A DNA stretch of 64,000 nucleotides from Malaya genurostris. Its lineage: Eukaryota; Arthropoda; Insecta; Diptera; Culicidae. The position numbers and the translations under genes were made by a program. The DNA is taken from the NCBI RefSeq assembly GCF_030247185.1, contig NC_080572.1:300253656-300317655 (forward strand). Direction: 5' to 3'. The notes below the pieces were generated by a model. That model saw only the letters and a list, made by a program, of their open reading frames with translations, was not told the DNA's origin and ran no database searches. Shown piece by piece: positions 45,880-57,579 of this stretch (positions within the stretch are counted from its first letter, which is position 1; every line of letters starts with the position of its first letter).

Positions 45880-47130
45880 CGCAGGCTGCCATCTACGCCA
45901 AGACAGTGGAACTACACCCGGCATTGTTCCACTGGTGCTTCAGTCCATGACGAATATAAGGTTCATTCCTCACGCCTAAAAGCAGGTAAAAAACTAGTTC
46001 TTCTGAGAGTATATCTGCTGTTGGAGGTTCGGAGTGTGAGTTTTGCTTCAAATAAGAGCGATTGCGTCCTTCAGATGGTGGTCGTTTGCATTGGAGAAAA
46101 AGAAAACGAAAAGTGGACAACGATGGGGAACATTATAAAAAAACCAGCCGTTCGAATGGCTCCAAATATTATCTAAAGAACTATTCGTTGCAAATCAAAG
46201 GTAAAAATTTAGTGCAAATCTAGAATAATTTGATTAGCTTGGTTCACTTTTCGCTGTGCAAAATTCGTTCGAGAAAAATGTTTCGAACAGACGTTTAATA
46301 TCGTAGAGAATTCCAGTCCTCACGAAAGCCAGAAATGAATGCCGTACAGAATTCTGATAATTCCTTTCACTAAAAATATACAAATCCGAAACGAAATAAT
46401 CGACATCAAAATTTTATATGTTACTTTTTTGTGGCCGTTGGGCTTCAAACGAAATCACGTGAAAAGAAAGCTCCTAACCAAAATTGATTCAGTTTGGAAT
46501 CAATCGACACTGCTAGCAGATGTGTTGCGGGTCGTTCGCAAAGCCAGTTTCGCTTCAAACAAGCGCGATTGCGTCATACAGCTGCTGGTCGTTTGCATTG
46601 GAGGAAAAGAAAACGAAAAGTGGACAACGATGGGGAGCATTATACCAAATCAACCGTTCTAATGGCTCTAAAAGATATCTGAAGAACTTCTTTGCAAATC
46701 AAAGGTTCAAAGCCGTCAGCAAATTTAGAATAATTTGATTAGCTTTGTGCACTTTTCACAGTGCGAAATTCGCACCAAACAAGTGCAAATAAAGCCAGCT
46801 CCACATTCGAGAAAAATGCTAACGACTTACAACCAAAATACAACTTGCTGATAGCCTGAAATGAAAATCGCGATTACATAATTCAGCTACTGGTCGTTTG
46901 CGTGCCGCCGACCCGAAAAATGAAATATGATAATCCGAAATGAAGTTATCAACCTCAAAATTCTACATGTTTTGTTATTTCTGTTGCCGTTGGAACTGTT
47001 CTTTTGATCGTTATATGTTCATCGTTCGCTCCGTTCGAAATGTGGCTTTCGCTTCAAACAAGTGCGAAAAATTCATCAAAGTATGAAAACAACGGAGAGA
47101 ATACCTATACAAATCGACAGTTCTAAGGGC
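45880..47130 (+). repeat. diverged threefold tandem repeat
   Basis: Three direct units, ~470-510 bp for the first two, begin near 45880, 46390 and 46860. The first two share TGGTCGTTTGCATTGGAG.AAAAGAAAACG, GTGGACAACGATGGGGA.CATTATA, TTGCAAATCAAAGGT and TAGAATAATTTGATTAGCTT. The third keeps only GCTTCAAACAAGTGCGA, ACTGGTCGTTTGCGT and scattered words. Frames across the conserved part (RLHWRKRKRKVDNDGEHYTK and shifted versions) contain stops. I recognise no family. Confidence 0.75.
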
Positions 47131-47750
47131 CATAAATGATAGTGTCAGAATTCGCATTCACGGTCAAATCATTCAGTTCCTAACAATTTTCAGTGTCTTC
47201 ACATAGAATCTTTGATTTCATGAAATCGATTTTCAATCAGAATATGTGTCGTCACTAATACATACAACGTCTAACTTCATGGGTGTCACGACTCGATGCG
47301 GAATGTTAGCGCTGTAAGGAAGAACACACAAGCAAGTGGCGGATTTACTTTGTGCGTCGTTTGTCAAACCAGAGACAACCGATTCGTTCGGAATTTTGCT
47401 CGTGGAAATAATTGTCAACTGTGTTGAAAGATAGAGAAATGGTAACCTTCGGTATCTTCCAGAATTTTTACACAGAACTAATTCAATTTTACATGAAATT
47501 GATGATTTATCAGTAGAACAATGTGCCAAATACATTGTCCTACGTCAATCTCGCGATTATGTCTCTAGCATTGCCTACTACAAGTTTTAATATTATATAG
47601 GGTAGGGTCAAAACGATGAAAAAAATAATCATTTTTGCGAATATTTTCCAGAATTCTCGTTTAACAAAATAAATTCAAATGTTTTGCATGATAAAAAGAA
47701 TCATTCGAACAACATTTTGTAATTTTTTCGTGGAAAAATTTTGAGAAATA

Positions 47751-49038
47751 ACAGATCGACTGAAAAGTTTCTATGAGAGGGTGCCACTAGAATTAAATCC
47801 ATATCATTTTCAGTTAGTACCAACCTTCAAAAGATACGTGTATAAATTTGACAGCTGTCTGATTATTAGTTTGTGAGATGTTGCATTTTGAGTGAAGCTA
47901 CTTTTGTTATTGTGAAAAAAATGGAAAAAAAAGGAATTTCGTGTGTTGATGAAACACTACTTTTTGATGAAAAAAAGTGCCGCCGATACCAAAAAATGGC
48001 TTGATGAGTGTTATCCAGACTCTGCACCGGGCGAAGCAACAATTCGTAAGTGGTTTGCAAAATTTCGTACTGGTCATATGAGCACCGAAGACGATGAACG
48101 CAGTGGACGTCCAAAAGAGGCTGTTACCGATGAAAACGTGAAAAAAATCCACAAAATGATTTTCAATGACCGTAAAGTGAAGTTGATCGAGATAGCTGAC
48201 ACCCTAAAGATATCAAAGGAACGTGTTGGACATATTATTCACGAATATTTGGATATGAGAAAGCTTTGTGCAAAATGGGTGCCGCGTGAGCTCACAATCG
48301 ATCAAAAACAACAACGAATTGATGATTCTGAGCAGTGTTTGGAGCTGTTATATCGAAATAAAACCGATTTTTTTCGTCGATATATAAAAATGGACGAAAC
48401 ATGGCTCCATCACTTCACTCCGGAGTCCAATCGACAGTCAGCTGAGTGGACTGCATGCGATGAACCGAACCCAAAGCGTGGAAAGACTCAACAATCGGCC
48501 GGTAAGGTTATGGCGTCTGGATTTTGGGATTCGCATGGTATAATTTTCATCGACTACCTTGAAAAGGGAAAAACCATCAACAGTGACTATTATATAGCGT
48601 TATTAGAGCGTTTGAAGGACGAAATTTCTAAAAAATGGCCTCATTTGAAGAAGAAAAAGGTTTTGTTTCATCAAGACAATGCACCGTGTCACAAGTCGAT
48701 GAAAACCATGCTGAAATTGAACGAATTGGGCTTCGAATTGCTCCCTCATCCACCGTATTCTCCAGATTTGGCCCCCAGTGACTTTTTCCTGTTCTCAGAC
48801 CTCAAGAGAATGCTCGCTGGTAAAAAATTTAGAAGCAATGAAGAGGTAATCGCTGAAACTGAGGCCTATTTTGAGGCAAAGGACAAATCGTACTACAAAA
48901 ATGGTATCGAAAAGTTGGAAGATCGCTATAATCTGGTTTGTATCGCCTCTGATGGCAATTATGTTGAATAATAAAAACGAATTTTGGCAAAAAAATGTGT
49001 GTTTCTATTAAACGATACGAACTTTTCAGCCGAACTGT
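47751..49038 (+). mobile_element. Himar1-like mariner, copy B (near full length)
   Basis: 1288 bp. The right terminal repeat (49010-49038, ending AGCCGAACTGT) is complete. The left one begins ACAGATCGACTGAAAAGTT at 47751 but lacks 9 bp found in copy A. TA duplications flank it at 47749-47750 and 49039-49040. Copy A lies 10.3 kb away in the same orientation. Confidence 0.96.
47921..48971 (+). pseudogene. mariner transposase, irritans subfamily, one-base disruption
   Basis: The transposase would cut and rejoin the element at TA sites in the nucleus. The native ATG (47921, MEK...) is followed by an A run and one extra G, so the start is out of frame with the rest. The downstream frame is open from the ATG at 47949 to TAA at 48969-48971 (about 340 codons; family length is about 348). 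Present are the N-terminal helix-turn-helix (APGEATIRKWFAKFR), WVPREL, the first catalytic Asp in KMDETWLHHF, HQDNAPCH (second Asp) and APSDFF (third Asp), with exactly 34 residues between the last two. Thr is replaced by Lys just before MDETW, and Gly replaces Val in ASGFWD. A protein from the internal ATG would lack only about 9 residues, but those belong to the start of the DNA-binding domain. The left terminal repeat is also damaged, so this copy is probably immobile. Confidence 0.93.
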
Positions 49039-49229
49039 TAAGTCGGTGAAGAGGTATTTTTGAAGACGTTTCTTAAAAATCATAATTTTCGGTGTCCACT
49101 GTATCTCAGCGCAGACTAATCAGAAGTGAACGAATGAACGCAGCATAGTTAGAGTAGAAGTTTTTCTAGACCCCAACGTTTCTGTTTGATTTTTTAATTT
49201 TTTTTTAATTTTTGGTGGTTGTTCGAAGC

Positions 49230-49790
49230 TAAAACTACGATTTTTCACGAAAAAATCCGCTATTTTGTAGCTGTAGAACCTCCCCAAAGTAACAAACAAC
49301 GAAAAGGAAAACGTTGGGGTCTGTTTTTTTATATGTAGAAAGTGTGTGCAAATTTTGAAAAAAAAAATGGCGCAGTAGTTTTTGAATGAAAATGGACACG
49401 GCTTTCAAAACCTGCTTTCGAGAAAAACGCGTTTAAATTTTTTTGTCTATAAAATCATGGAAACAACTTATTACTCCAGGGAGCCCGTAGTACCCAACAC
49501 TTTCAAAAATTCAAATTTTTGCTTTTATAATTTATTACAAGGAAACATTTCAAGAATATTTTTGTCAAGTTTTGAAGTCAATTGAAGTAGAAATCTTGGG
49601 CCTGTGCGCCGAGCTCTTGCTTCTTCGCACGAGATAGCCATAGATAAAATTCCATAACTTCCAGAGTTTCGTTCCAATAGGCTTGAAAATTTCACAGAAA
49701 ATTCTTGAAATGTTTTACTATAAGAAAATATAAAGAAAATAAAAAATGATTTTTCAAAAGTGTTAGATCCTATCCGCCCCTTAAAGAAGA
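49230..49790 (+). repeat. dispersed repeat, pair with 24.28 kb and 27.6 kb
   Basis: The first 330 bp match 24275-24620. The following 200 bp (CTTCCAGAGTTTCGTTCCAAT, AGGCTTGAAAATTTCACAG) match 27.76-27.87 kb. The two matches joined here suggest that this is the fuller copy of one repeat and that the other two are partial. Confidence 0.7.
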
Positions 49791-49988
49791 TTCAGGACAA
49801 GAAAGTCGTTGAAGCTCTCCACCTTCTCATGGAAAAAAAAATTATTACGCACGATTCGGCAAAAAGGCCTTAGGCGAAACGGCTTCCGCTGAAAGAACCC
49901 GAACCTCTTTCGTTTACGTTTGACTAGAACAAGGAAGCGAATTTATATTGGGCAGAATCAGAGAATATTGTACATAAGTACGTCAGAA

Positions 49989-50193
49989 GTCCCGGGTTGG
50001 TGGTTCAATGCATAGGGCGCCTATCTTGCAAACCAGTTGTCGTATGTTCGAGCCCCGATCTGGAAGAATTCTTATTGTCAGTAGGGTCGTAGCATCAGCC
50101 ATAAAAGTGTTCTGTACGCTATGAATCGGCTGCGAAGTCTGTTGAAACAAAAGGTCAAATTTCACAGAAGAAATGTCATATAAAGGTTTTGCT
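49989..50193 (+). mobile_element. tRNA-related SINE, plus strand
   Basis: GTCCCGGGTTGGTGGTTC opens the copy at 49989, the box-B-like GTATGTTCGAGCCCCGA is intact, and the body follows the 39.0-kb copy to about 50193. It is more diverged than that copy, and I see no clean target duplication. Confidence 0.85.
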
Positions 50194-50371
50194 ATGAAGA
50201 CTTTTTGGTTAAAAAACTATTTAAAGCACATATCTTCTTATTTCATATTTGATTAGTGCTTGAAGGTCATTCATCAAAATTGACCTTTTAGAATATAATA
50301 TCACCGAAGTGAATTATTCCTTCATGTAAGTTAAAGTTCTAGTTGTTTCATAGTAGATATGTCAAAATTTT

Positions 50372-50892
50372 TTGACGTGAATACTAAAATGGGCAGAACT
50401 CAATCGTGAATATCTCTTGTTGTATTCAACGCAGCAACATATTTTTTTCTATTCCATCGGAAATATGTTCAGCAATTGATGATAAAATTTTCAGCAACAT
50501 GAAATAACCACAAAGAATTCAAAATGTAAGTTTTTTCAAATGTTTGGTATGAACAAGCATTACGGTTAAATTCAGTGCCAGAATAAGATGCGCAAAACTC
50601 CATTTGAACGCAAAATGAATTAAACGAATCATCGCACAAAACGTATCGTGCAAAACCGACAGACAGAAATGCGGAATATTTTCATTGATTGAGCACAGTG
50701 GGTTTACGATACGTTTTGTTCGCTAGTAGTACAGGCACTAATGACGGTCAATTTACTCTTTCGATGCATAGCCAAAATGCTGTGAAGCATTGAAAGTTTG
50801 CAAAATTCACATGATCAATTAACTAGTACGTACGATTATCGATAGTCGGAAGTATGGAAAATCCACGTCAGTTTTATTCGTATTCACGTCAA
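50372..50892. mobile_element. TIR element, family X, copy 2 (short form)
   Basis: 521 bp with perfect 13-bp inverted ends: TTGACGTGAATAC at 50372-50384 and GTATTCACGTCAA at 50880-50892. It shares with copy 3 the words GAATATCTC, GCAACA.CATA and CAGCAATT.ATGAT next to the left end, and ATTCACAT.ATCAATTA.CTA on the right, but lacks the GAATTC arrays. It looks like the MITE-sized form of the family. Confidence 0.8.
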
Positions 50893-51029
50893 TCAGTTTC
50901 AGCTCTGACATTACCTACAGGCCTTTTTTGATGAACCGATTACTAGTCATAAATACTTGTATTTATTACAAGAACAATAAATTTAGAAGACTCGTTTAAA
51001 GCACATTCACTAAGATAGTAGTAATACTG

Positions 51030-52100
51030 AGTATCACTGTCTAAAAACCAAGACTAATTCAAACAGTTCGCTTTCACATCTCATCCAAGTCTGTCGATAA
51101 AAAAAAATCGCTTACGTTCACGACGAAAGTAACCAAGTACAGTCTTGTGTAGTGAATAATGTACGACCTCAAAAATGAGTGAACAAAACGAACAAAAGCT
51201 ACCGCCGATACGAAAGAATACAATTGTTGTTGACTTCATTCAATGCAATAAGACCAATAATGTTGTTTATATACAGTTCTATAAAGAGTTGGATGCAATT
51301 CAATTTGCTAAAGACAATAACAATGTGCATTATGTGGAGCACGAGAACATTAAGTGCAACATTCCAGTATATATGGAAGATAGTGCTATAGAAATGCGTG
51401 TGCATGATCTTCCCTCAAGCGTCATCGATCCTTATATTAGCAAAACTATGTCCCAATACGGAGAGATTCTCTCTATCGAAAAAGGAAAGTGGAAGAATTT
51501 TTTCCCTGGTATTCTAAATGGCGTACGTTTGTTACGCATGCGCTTGAGAAGGCCTATACCTTCTTATGTGACATTCGGTCAGGATACAAGAATCCCGTGC
51601 AAATCACTTGTTACATATGACAATCAGATGGCCACATGTCAATATTGCCAAAAAGCTGTTCACTACGGTAAGCCAGGTGATAAACTGGACAAGGAGACAA
51701 CTACACCAAAGAACAACGGTGCTACCTTCACACCAACCCCAAGCAACCCCAGTACACCTGTGACAGTCACCAACAACAGTGAAGCATCCCCTTCTACGAA
51801 ACCATCCAACGCACCAACCAGCAACTGCAAACAATGTACAACAAGACGCATCTACAGCAACTAGCAACGAAATCAACAACAATACCACCGATGTGGCAAT
51901 GAATGACGAGACGAACCGCGAACAAACTGCCCCTCAATCCTCGCAGGAGGAAAATGGAAGTTCCTCTCCCCCTAGAAATAGGGTGACAACGAGATCCAAT
52001 ACAAAAAAAATTATCTAACAACTCAGCTAAATCGGCCTCGTAAAGCTTGTACGCAAATAGGCCTGAATAAAATATCTTTTAAATAAAAAAATTCAAACAT
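51030..52100 (+). mobile_element. ORF1-only LINE unit
   Basis: A self-contained unit: ~145 bp of 5' leader, a gag-like ORF1 broken only near its end, then a ~60-bp 3' UTR with AATAAA at 52066 and an A-rich tail (AAATAAAAAA). No endonuclease or reverse transcriptase follows. The boundaries of the leader are approximate, and no target duplication was identified. Confidence 0.7.
51175..52018 (+). pseudogene. LINE ORF1 (gag-like) with zinc knuckle
   Basis: ATG at 51175 (after AAAA) opens a 229-residue frame. Residues ~15-130 (NTIVVDFIQCNKTNNVVYIQ...) look like RRM-type folds seen in LINE ORF1 proteins, which bind element RNA and take it into particles. A CCHC-like knuckle follows: Cys155, Cys158 and His163 are in place (CQYCQKAVHYGKPG), but the fourth ligand at 168 is Gly and not Cys. 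A Thr/Pro/Asn-rich tail follows. Near 51840 one base is lost or gained. The frame ending at 52018 continues the tail (NNVQQDASTATSNEINNN...) to TRSNTKKII. Apart from this and the Gly, the frame is clean, so the copy is not old. Host exaptation is an alternative that I cannot exclude. Confidence 0.75.
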
Positions 52101-54450
52101 ATGAATCGAAACGTTGGTACAGGAAGAGAGGACACAAACGAAACAATGTACGATCTCAGTTCAGTACTTAAGTAAGGTAGTTGACAGTATTGAAAATGAC
52201 AGATTATCGAACGAACGTATTCCACCCACTGGGAACTGTTTGAAAAGAATAGATGTAGAGTTCAAGCAGGTCTTCGTCTAGAGCGTTATAATTTATTGGA
52301 CTGGTGGCAAGTGATAGAGTGATTCGGCGAATTCCGTTGTAGAAAGGGATCATAAATCACAGAGAGCATTAGAGAAGAAAAGTGCAGCACACCTGCTGCG
52401 TCTTTTGGTTCACTGATTCGAACGCGAAGCAATATTGTATGGAAAAAGCTTCTACATTTCGCAGCGCTATCGACGCAGCTGTCACTGATATTGATTAGAC
52501 AGTTGAACATTCGACGCGGACTACCTGTTCAGTGTGCAGTAGCCAAAGTAAGTCGCATCGAGCGTTACTTTGATTGATGTGAAGAAAATCGTGCCCTCAC
52601 TTCAAACGTTTAACACACGAACGTCTTCCTAATATTTCAGGTTAAAAGTCAAAACAAATCCATCCGCGTAACGACTGACAACCGGCAGACAGACAGGTTT
52701 CAATTGCCAAGACTGATGTCTTTTTTTTGACACAGGAACGGACCGCCGACCTCTGCACCGAACACAAAATATCCATGAGTGTATCATTTTTCGATATTTT
52801 CTCATCTTGTTTTTTTTTGCAATGGAAGGAAGGCACCTGCAAACAATGAACATCTCACGTTTCCACGCTACCGACCCAGGTCACACAGACTGCGTAGAGA
52901 TGGATGATGAGCATGATTATTTCTTCCCACCTGGTGTCGGAATTAATGCTTGAACCACTGACCATCGAGGTCCACCAAGGAGGGAGACGAAATCTGATGG
53001 CTCACTCTCCCGTGGTGTGCTTGTAATATGACAACACTGTCGTCACCCGAATCCGAGTGGAATTCGACACTTACCTGAAAGGAAAAGAAGAAAAGGAAAA
53101 CTGTTACTTACTGGTAGTGGCACGAGTTTATCTTCGTTTTGTTGAGGAATGTTCGAAATTTAATAGTTGAACTCAGAGGGGAAAAAAGGTTGGCTAGCAG
53201 GAAAACTGAAATCATCCCCGGAAACTATAATATTTAAATTACCCACTAGCATTTAACGAGCAGATTTCATCAACACAGGTGCTTCATGCATTCATGCATA
53301 AAGCCGCGAATTTTCACGCTCGCCGCCCGTTGGGCTTACATTGCTCAGAATTACGTTCACTGTTCAGTAAGAAACACGCGAAACTGCAGTGCAAACCAAG
53401 CCGAACTGATTGTAATACAAACTGAACGGCAGGTAGACCAGTAGGTAGTCAAAAGTTTCTCGACCCCCAGCCCTTTCCCTGGAAGCTTGTTATTTCTAAG
53501 AATAGAACGCGCTACACTTTCAGTGGATCCTTTCCGCTTGCTCCTTGCTTCATCGATGTTAGAAGGCAATGAGGCACGTGACACCAATGGTGCACCTGAA
53601 CAAAACTACTTTTTTAAAGCCCGTTGTTTCCACCAGTTCTTCGGCAATGGCCAATAAATTTGTCATAAATTCGGCATGTTCCGTGCAAAGTTGGTGTGCG
53701 CGACGTGGCATCGAGAACCAGTCCTGTTTGGCAATGCGGCTGGAAAGCTTCCCAAGTATCAATCAAAGCTTTTCCACGATACTCCCCGCTGAATTTGGGT
53801 AACTTCCTGGAAGCTTGTTCAACAAAAAAGGGCTGTAAAAATTACGACAGATAAATGGATGTGTCAATCTTGACTCATGCGCTACTGCTGTCGGTACGGT
53901 TTTACGGAGGAGTACCACTTTCGATTTCCCCGCAAGAAAGAATCCTGAATTTACACATCACATACCGGGTAATGGCGTGAAACCGCGCCGCGTCATAGAA
54001 GGGAATGTTGAAGGGGAGCAAGAAAAATGCTTCTCCTGGGGACCGATTGATTAATGACGCTTGGACTACCGAGGGAAGATGATTTTCCTTACCAACTCGC
54101 AGCTGCATTACGCATCTGAAACGTTCATGGGAACGGTTGGGACGGATGAGAAGAAAAAAAAAATACAGAAGTAAACGGGCTGAAGTTTGGCTGTTACTTT
54201 TGAATCATGGTTTTCATTAGGCAAAACACAGTCTCTTGAAGATTGATGTTCCTGTGCGGGTATGTAGTCTGAACAGGAATCAGAACAAATTGGCTCAAAT
54301 GGCACGTTCCCCTTGATATTTGGAGATTTGTGCCTTGCCATCAATTTGTTTTTAGCATCATTTTCCCGATATATAAGAGGGAAGGATTGAAAGGAAATGG
54401 TAAGGGTTGGACTAGGAGGATGGGAAAAATTGACGACACAAAAACACATA
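52101..54450. other. low-repeat DNA containing splice-like site 2
   Basis: No domain-bearing frame, and few shared words with the repeat families. It is more GC-balanced than the rest. It includes the junction at 53.07 kb, described separately. The short frames at 53.4-53.9 and 54.1-54.7 kb overlap on both strands. Confidence 0.4.
53068..53103 (-). promoter_or_regulatory. candidate recursive splice site 2
   Basis: On the minus strand an uninterrupted pyrimidine tract of about 24 nt (TTTTCCTTTTCTTC then TTTTCCTTTCAG) is followed directly by GTAAGTGTCG. The AG and GT abut at 53075/53074. The donor half is a perfect GTAAGT. AGTAAC upstream could serve as a branch site. It is on the same strand as site 1 (10.0 kb), 43 kb upstream in transcription order, and also in low-repeat DNA. 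This is the consensus form of a ratcheting point; function is inferred. Confidence 0.62.
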
Positions 54451-54459
54451 AAAGCAGAA

Positions 54460-56815
54460 GTAAATTCTGCACCCCTAAGGGATGCTGAACAATCTGCTGA
54501 GGATCACATTTAGTGGAAGCAGAAGGAAATTCTGAACCTCTACGAGGTCCCGAACAGTCTGCTGTTAATAAAACCTCCAACCCCCGAGAGGATTTAGAGA
54601 TCTTACAAAAGCGACACCATTCTGCACTCTCGGAAGAATGCAGAACGACTCGCAGTATGTACGAGCAGAAGTAAATTCGGTACCCCCCAAAGGATGCCAA
54701 ACAATCTGCTAAACCCTATTTAAGGTGAATACAGAAGGGATTCATTCACTCCAGGAAGAACGATGAACCCTTCTGACTATAGCTCCTTACCACATTGGGT
54801 GAGAAACGAGAGAATATCCTTCAATTTTAGCTCCGCATGCACAGACTCAACCATGTATGGAGAACCAAAAACCCGGATACGTAGCTGCGTCAATGCGGGA
54901 CAGTTACATATCAGATGATATGAAGTACCATAATCGCATTTACACAAATCACACGAATAATACTCAGCACGTTGAATAGTAGCCATGTGATAATTGAGTT
55001 TGCAATGTCCAGTCAGAGCTCTGACCAGAATACTTCAATGATACTTGGAGAAATGCAGTAGACACTTTGACATTTTCAGATTTAAATCTGGTAGAAATGC
55101 TTTTGTCTGAGCGCAAGTTTGCAAGCTGCGCCAGTAGCTGGCATGTTTGGATGCAGCCCAAGAACGTATCTTGTGCTTTATCCAACTAGTTGAAAGTGGT
55201 AAAGCTGGTTCAGGACCAACGAAATCATTCGTTGCACCAGCTCTAGCCAACTCATCAGCCCATTCAATTCCAGTAATACCAGAATGGCCGGGTACCCATA
55301 AGAAGTAAACAGCATTTGAAATGCTGAGGTCTTCAATTTGAGTTCGACATGCGATCACTAGATTCGACCGTGAGTCATTCGAACTGAGTGCTTTTAAGGC
55401 TGCCTGACTGTCGGAACAAAAATAAATACGTTTACCACAGATCCTCTGCTGAAGTGCCGATTGTACTCCACACAGAATTGCGTAGATTTCTGCTTGGAAC
55501 ACAGTACAGTATCTACCAAGTGAATGAGACTGCTCCAGCCTCATTTCACGACAGTAGACACCAGCACCAGCACGACCATTCAACAGAGAACCGTCCGTAA
55601 AACAAACTATGTGTTCATCAAGTTGTCGTTCCAGACAACCAGACAACCATTCCTAACGAAGAGGATAGCTCACATTGAATGTTTTAAAAGGAAAACTGCA
55701 TGTGAGAGTTAGGTCACTAGGAGCGAGTAAATACTCATCCCACGTAACCATTTGAGACCACAAGCGAGTGTGGCTGGTAGCATAATCTAATGGGTTTCTG
55801 TTCCAAAGCCCTGTAACCCTAAGACGGTATGCACAAGATAATGCTTCTTGTTTTAGGAACACATGTAGTGGTTAAATACACAGTAGCGCCTCTAGAGCAG
55901 CATTAGGAGTTGTCGTGAATGCTCCTGTCATCGCCATTAGGATCATCCTTTGGAGATGATTTAGCTTTGACTGAACTGTCGCGACTTCTCCTTTCTGCCA
56001 CCATACAAGACATCCATATGCTAAAATTGGTCTAACAATAGTTGTGTAGATCCAATGAATATATCTGGGTTTGAGTCCCCATGATTTTCCAAAAGCTCGT
56101 CTGCATTGGCCGAAAGCCATGCAAGCTCTTTCAATCCTGAAGTCAATGTGAGCAGACCAATTCAGTTTTGAGTCAAGAATAACCCCGACGTATTTAACTT
56201 GATCGACCACAGTGACCTCTGAACCAAAGAACTGCAACGGACGAGCTCCTGTAATTATCCTATGATGAGTGAAAAGCACCATTTGATGTTTTGCCCGGAT
56301 TTACAGATAATCCAACCTGACAACACCATTGTTCAACAGATCGCAAGGCTTGCTGCATTAAATCAAAGAGAGTGTTAATGCTTATACCGGTCATCAATAT
56401 ATGATAATCGTCGGCAAAACCATAAGTCGGAAATCCAAGGTTATTAAGTTTCCTTAACAAACCATCAGCGACTAGGTTCCATAAAAGTGGGGATAGTACA
56501 CCACCTTGAGGAAAAACCCAAGATATTCCGTTCACGACTGCAATGTTTAACCTCCTGCAGCCATTCAGCCATCGGCACGGAAATACACCTTGACTTAGGA
56601 GTTCCTATTTTTGTGGCCTTTTACGACATGGAACAGGAAACCAGTGGATCAATTCTTGGTAAAAAATAATTCCGCCGGATACCACACGGCTTACCTGTTT
56701 GGTGGACTTATACCACCGGTACAGGTGGACCGTAGCGTTATTCTTAGCCAGTTGGGAAACCGCTACCGACACTACACGGCTATCTAGGCTGCTCAGAGAG
56801 GGAAGTTAACATTGA
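54460..56815 (-). mobile_element. decayed LINE with RT and RNase H (second family)
   Basis: Minus-strand remnant. The 5' end region (56540-56815) contains words also found at 59.63-59.78 kb (CTTTTACGACATGGA, GATCTATTCTTGG-like, CCGCCGGAT.CCACACGGC). It is joined directly to the middle of the RT domain, so ORF1, the endonuclease and half of the RT are deleted. The coding part runs to 54777. The region 54460-54776, probably 3' UTR, holds repeated phrases CAGAAGTAAATTC and AACAATCTGCT. Confidence 0.82.
54777..56535 (-). pseudogene. LINE ORF2 remnant: RT C-half, RNase H, Cys/His tail
   Basis: Several frames must be joined. In order: VFPQGGVLSPLLWN and YGFADDYHIL (RT motifs B and C, FADD in place of YADD); frame change near 56270; VKYVGVILDSKLNW...YTTIVRPILAYGCLVWWQKGE (thumb region); stop or shift near 55870 and again near 55650; RNase H with CFTDGSLLNG, AEIYAI, CSDSQAAL and WADELA, where GITGIEWAD has Ile and Trp at the usual GNEKAD positions; shift near 55035; then the zinc-like CDLCKCDYGTSYHLICNC and a TAG stop at 54777. 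RNase H is nearly intact as a 203-residue frame. The pieces match RNase-H-bearing I-group LINEs, but this is clearly a different family from the 19-22 kb element. It is inactive. Confidence 0.88.
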
Positions 56816-56819
56816 TGGT

Positions 56820-57575
56820 CAAATTCCATGGAACACAGGATGGAACCAGTACAGAGTTATGACTTTATACCATTCCGAAACATATTTGGTGTAGTGACAA
56901 GATGCTAAATCAGGCCAGAATAGCGAGGGAGTTTCATGGTGCGCGGGAATGGTAACAAACGACATTCTTTACGGTATATTTCCTTGCTAGCTGTTCCGGT
57001 TGTGAGAAAGCTCTGGTTTGCTCGATCACAGCTGCATATTGCCTGCCAAACCATTTTTTTTTGTTGGAAAACTTGGCCTTTTTCTTTGTCCTGATATGCT
57101 GCTCTATACCGTTTCGTTGCGTGGCAGCATGAAAGGACATTCCGGGAAGCTGCTTAGTCTTCTAGCAAAAAAATTTCAACGCACAATATTCGCAATACAA
57201 ATAGCGAGTCCGGACTTTAACCGTCATATTATGTTTATCGTTACGATTTGATACCGTTCTCATCTTAGACGATTTCATACCTGACCGATGCTTGAAAGTA
57301 TGCACGAAAGTTAGAAACATTTTCATTTTGCTAGTTTCAGTACGTACCGAACGATTTGGTCTTATCTGCAACATATGTTCCACCTTCGCGTCTGTTTTGT
57401 GGTTTCCGAGATCCGGTTTTTGTTCCGTACCCCGCCTTCCTGCCTGTTGTCAAACGTGTATCCACAGATTTAAGAAACCCAAGCTCATTTGCAAGTTTTC
57501 TTACTGACAGATTCGGATTTTCATTACGACTCAATCTAAAAACTTGTAGCATCACCAAAAATTGTTTTTAAACAA
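56820..57575 (-). pseudogene. ITmD37E-like transposase remnant, heavily decayed
   Basis: On the minus strand: VFRLSRNENPNLSVRKLANELGF (helix-turn-helix start), then NRNDKHNMTVKVRTRYLY (linker equivalent to the other copies), KKWFGRQYAAVIEQ (the WQAICS region) and, in another frame, PDLASCHYTKYV carrying the second catalytic Asp. The first Asp region and the Glu region are not readable. Frame changes occur every 50-70 codons. It is truncated at about 56.82 kb against the LINE remnant. Confidence 0.78.
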
Positions 57576-57579
57576 TAAA

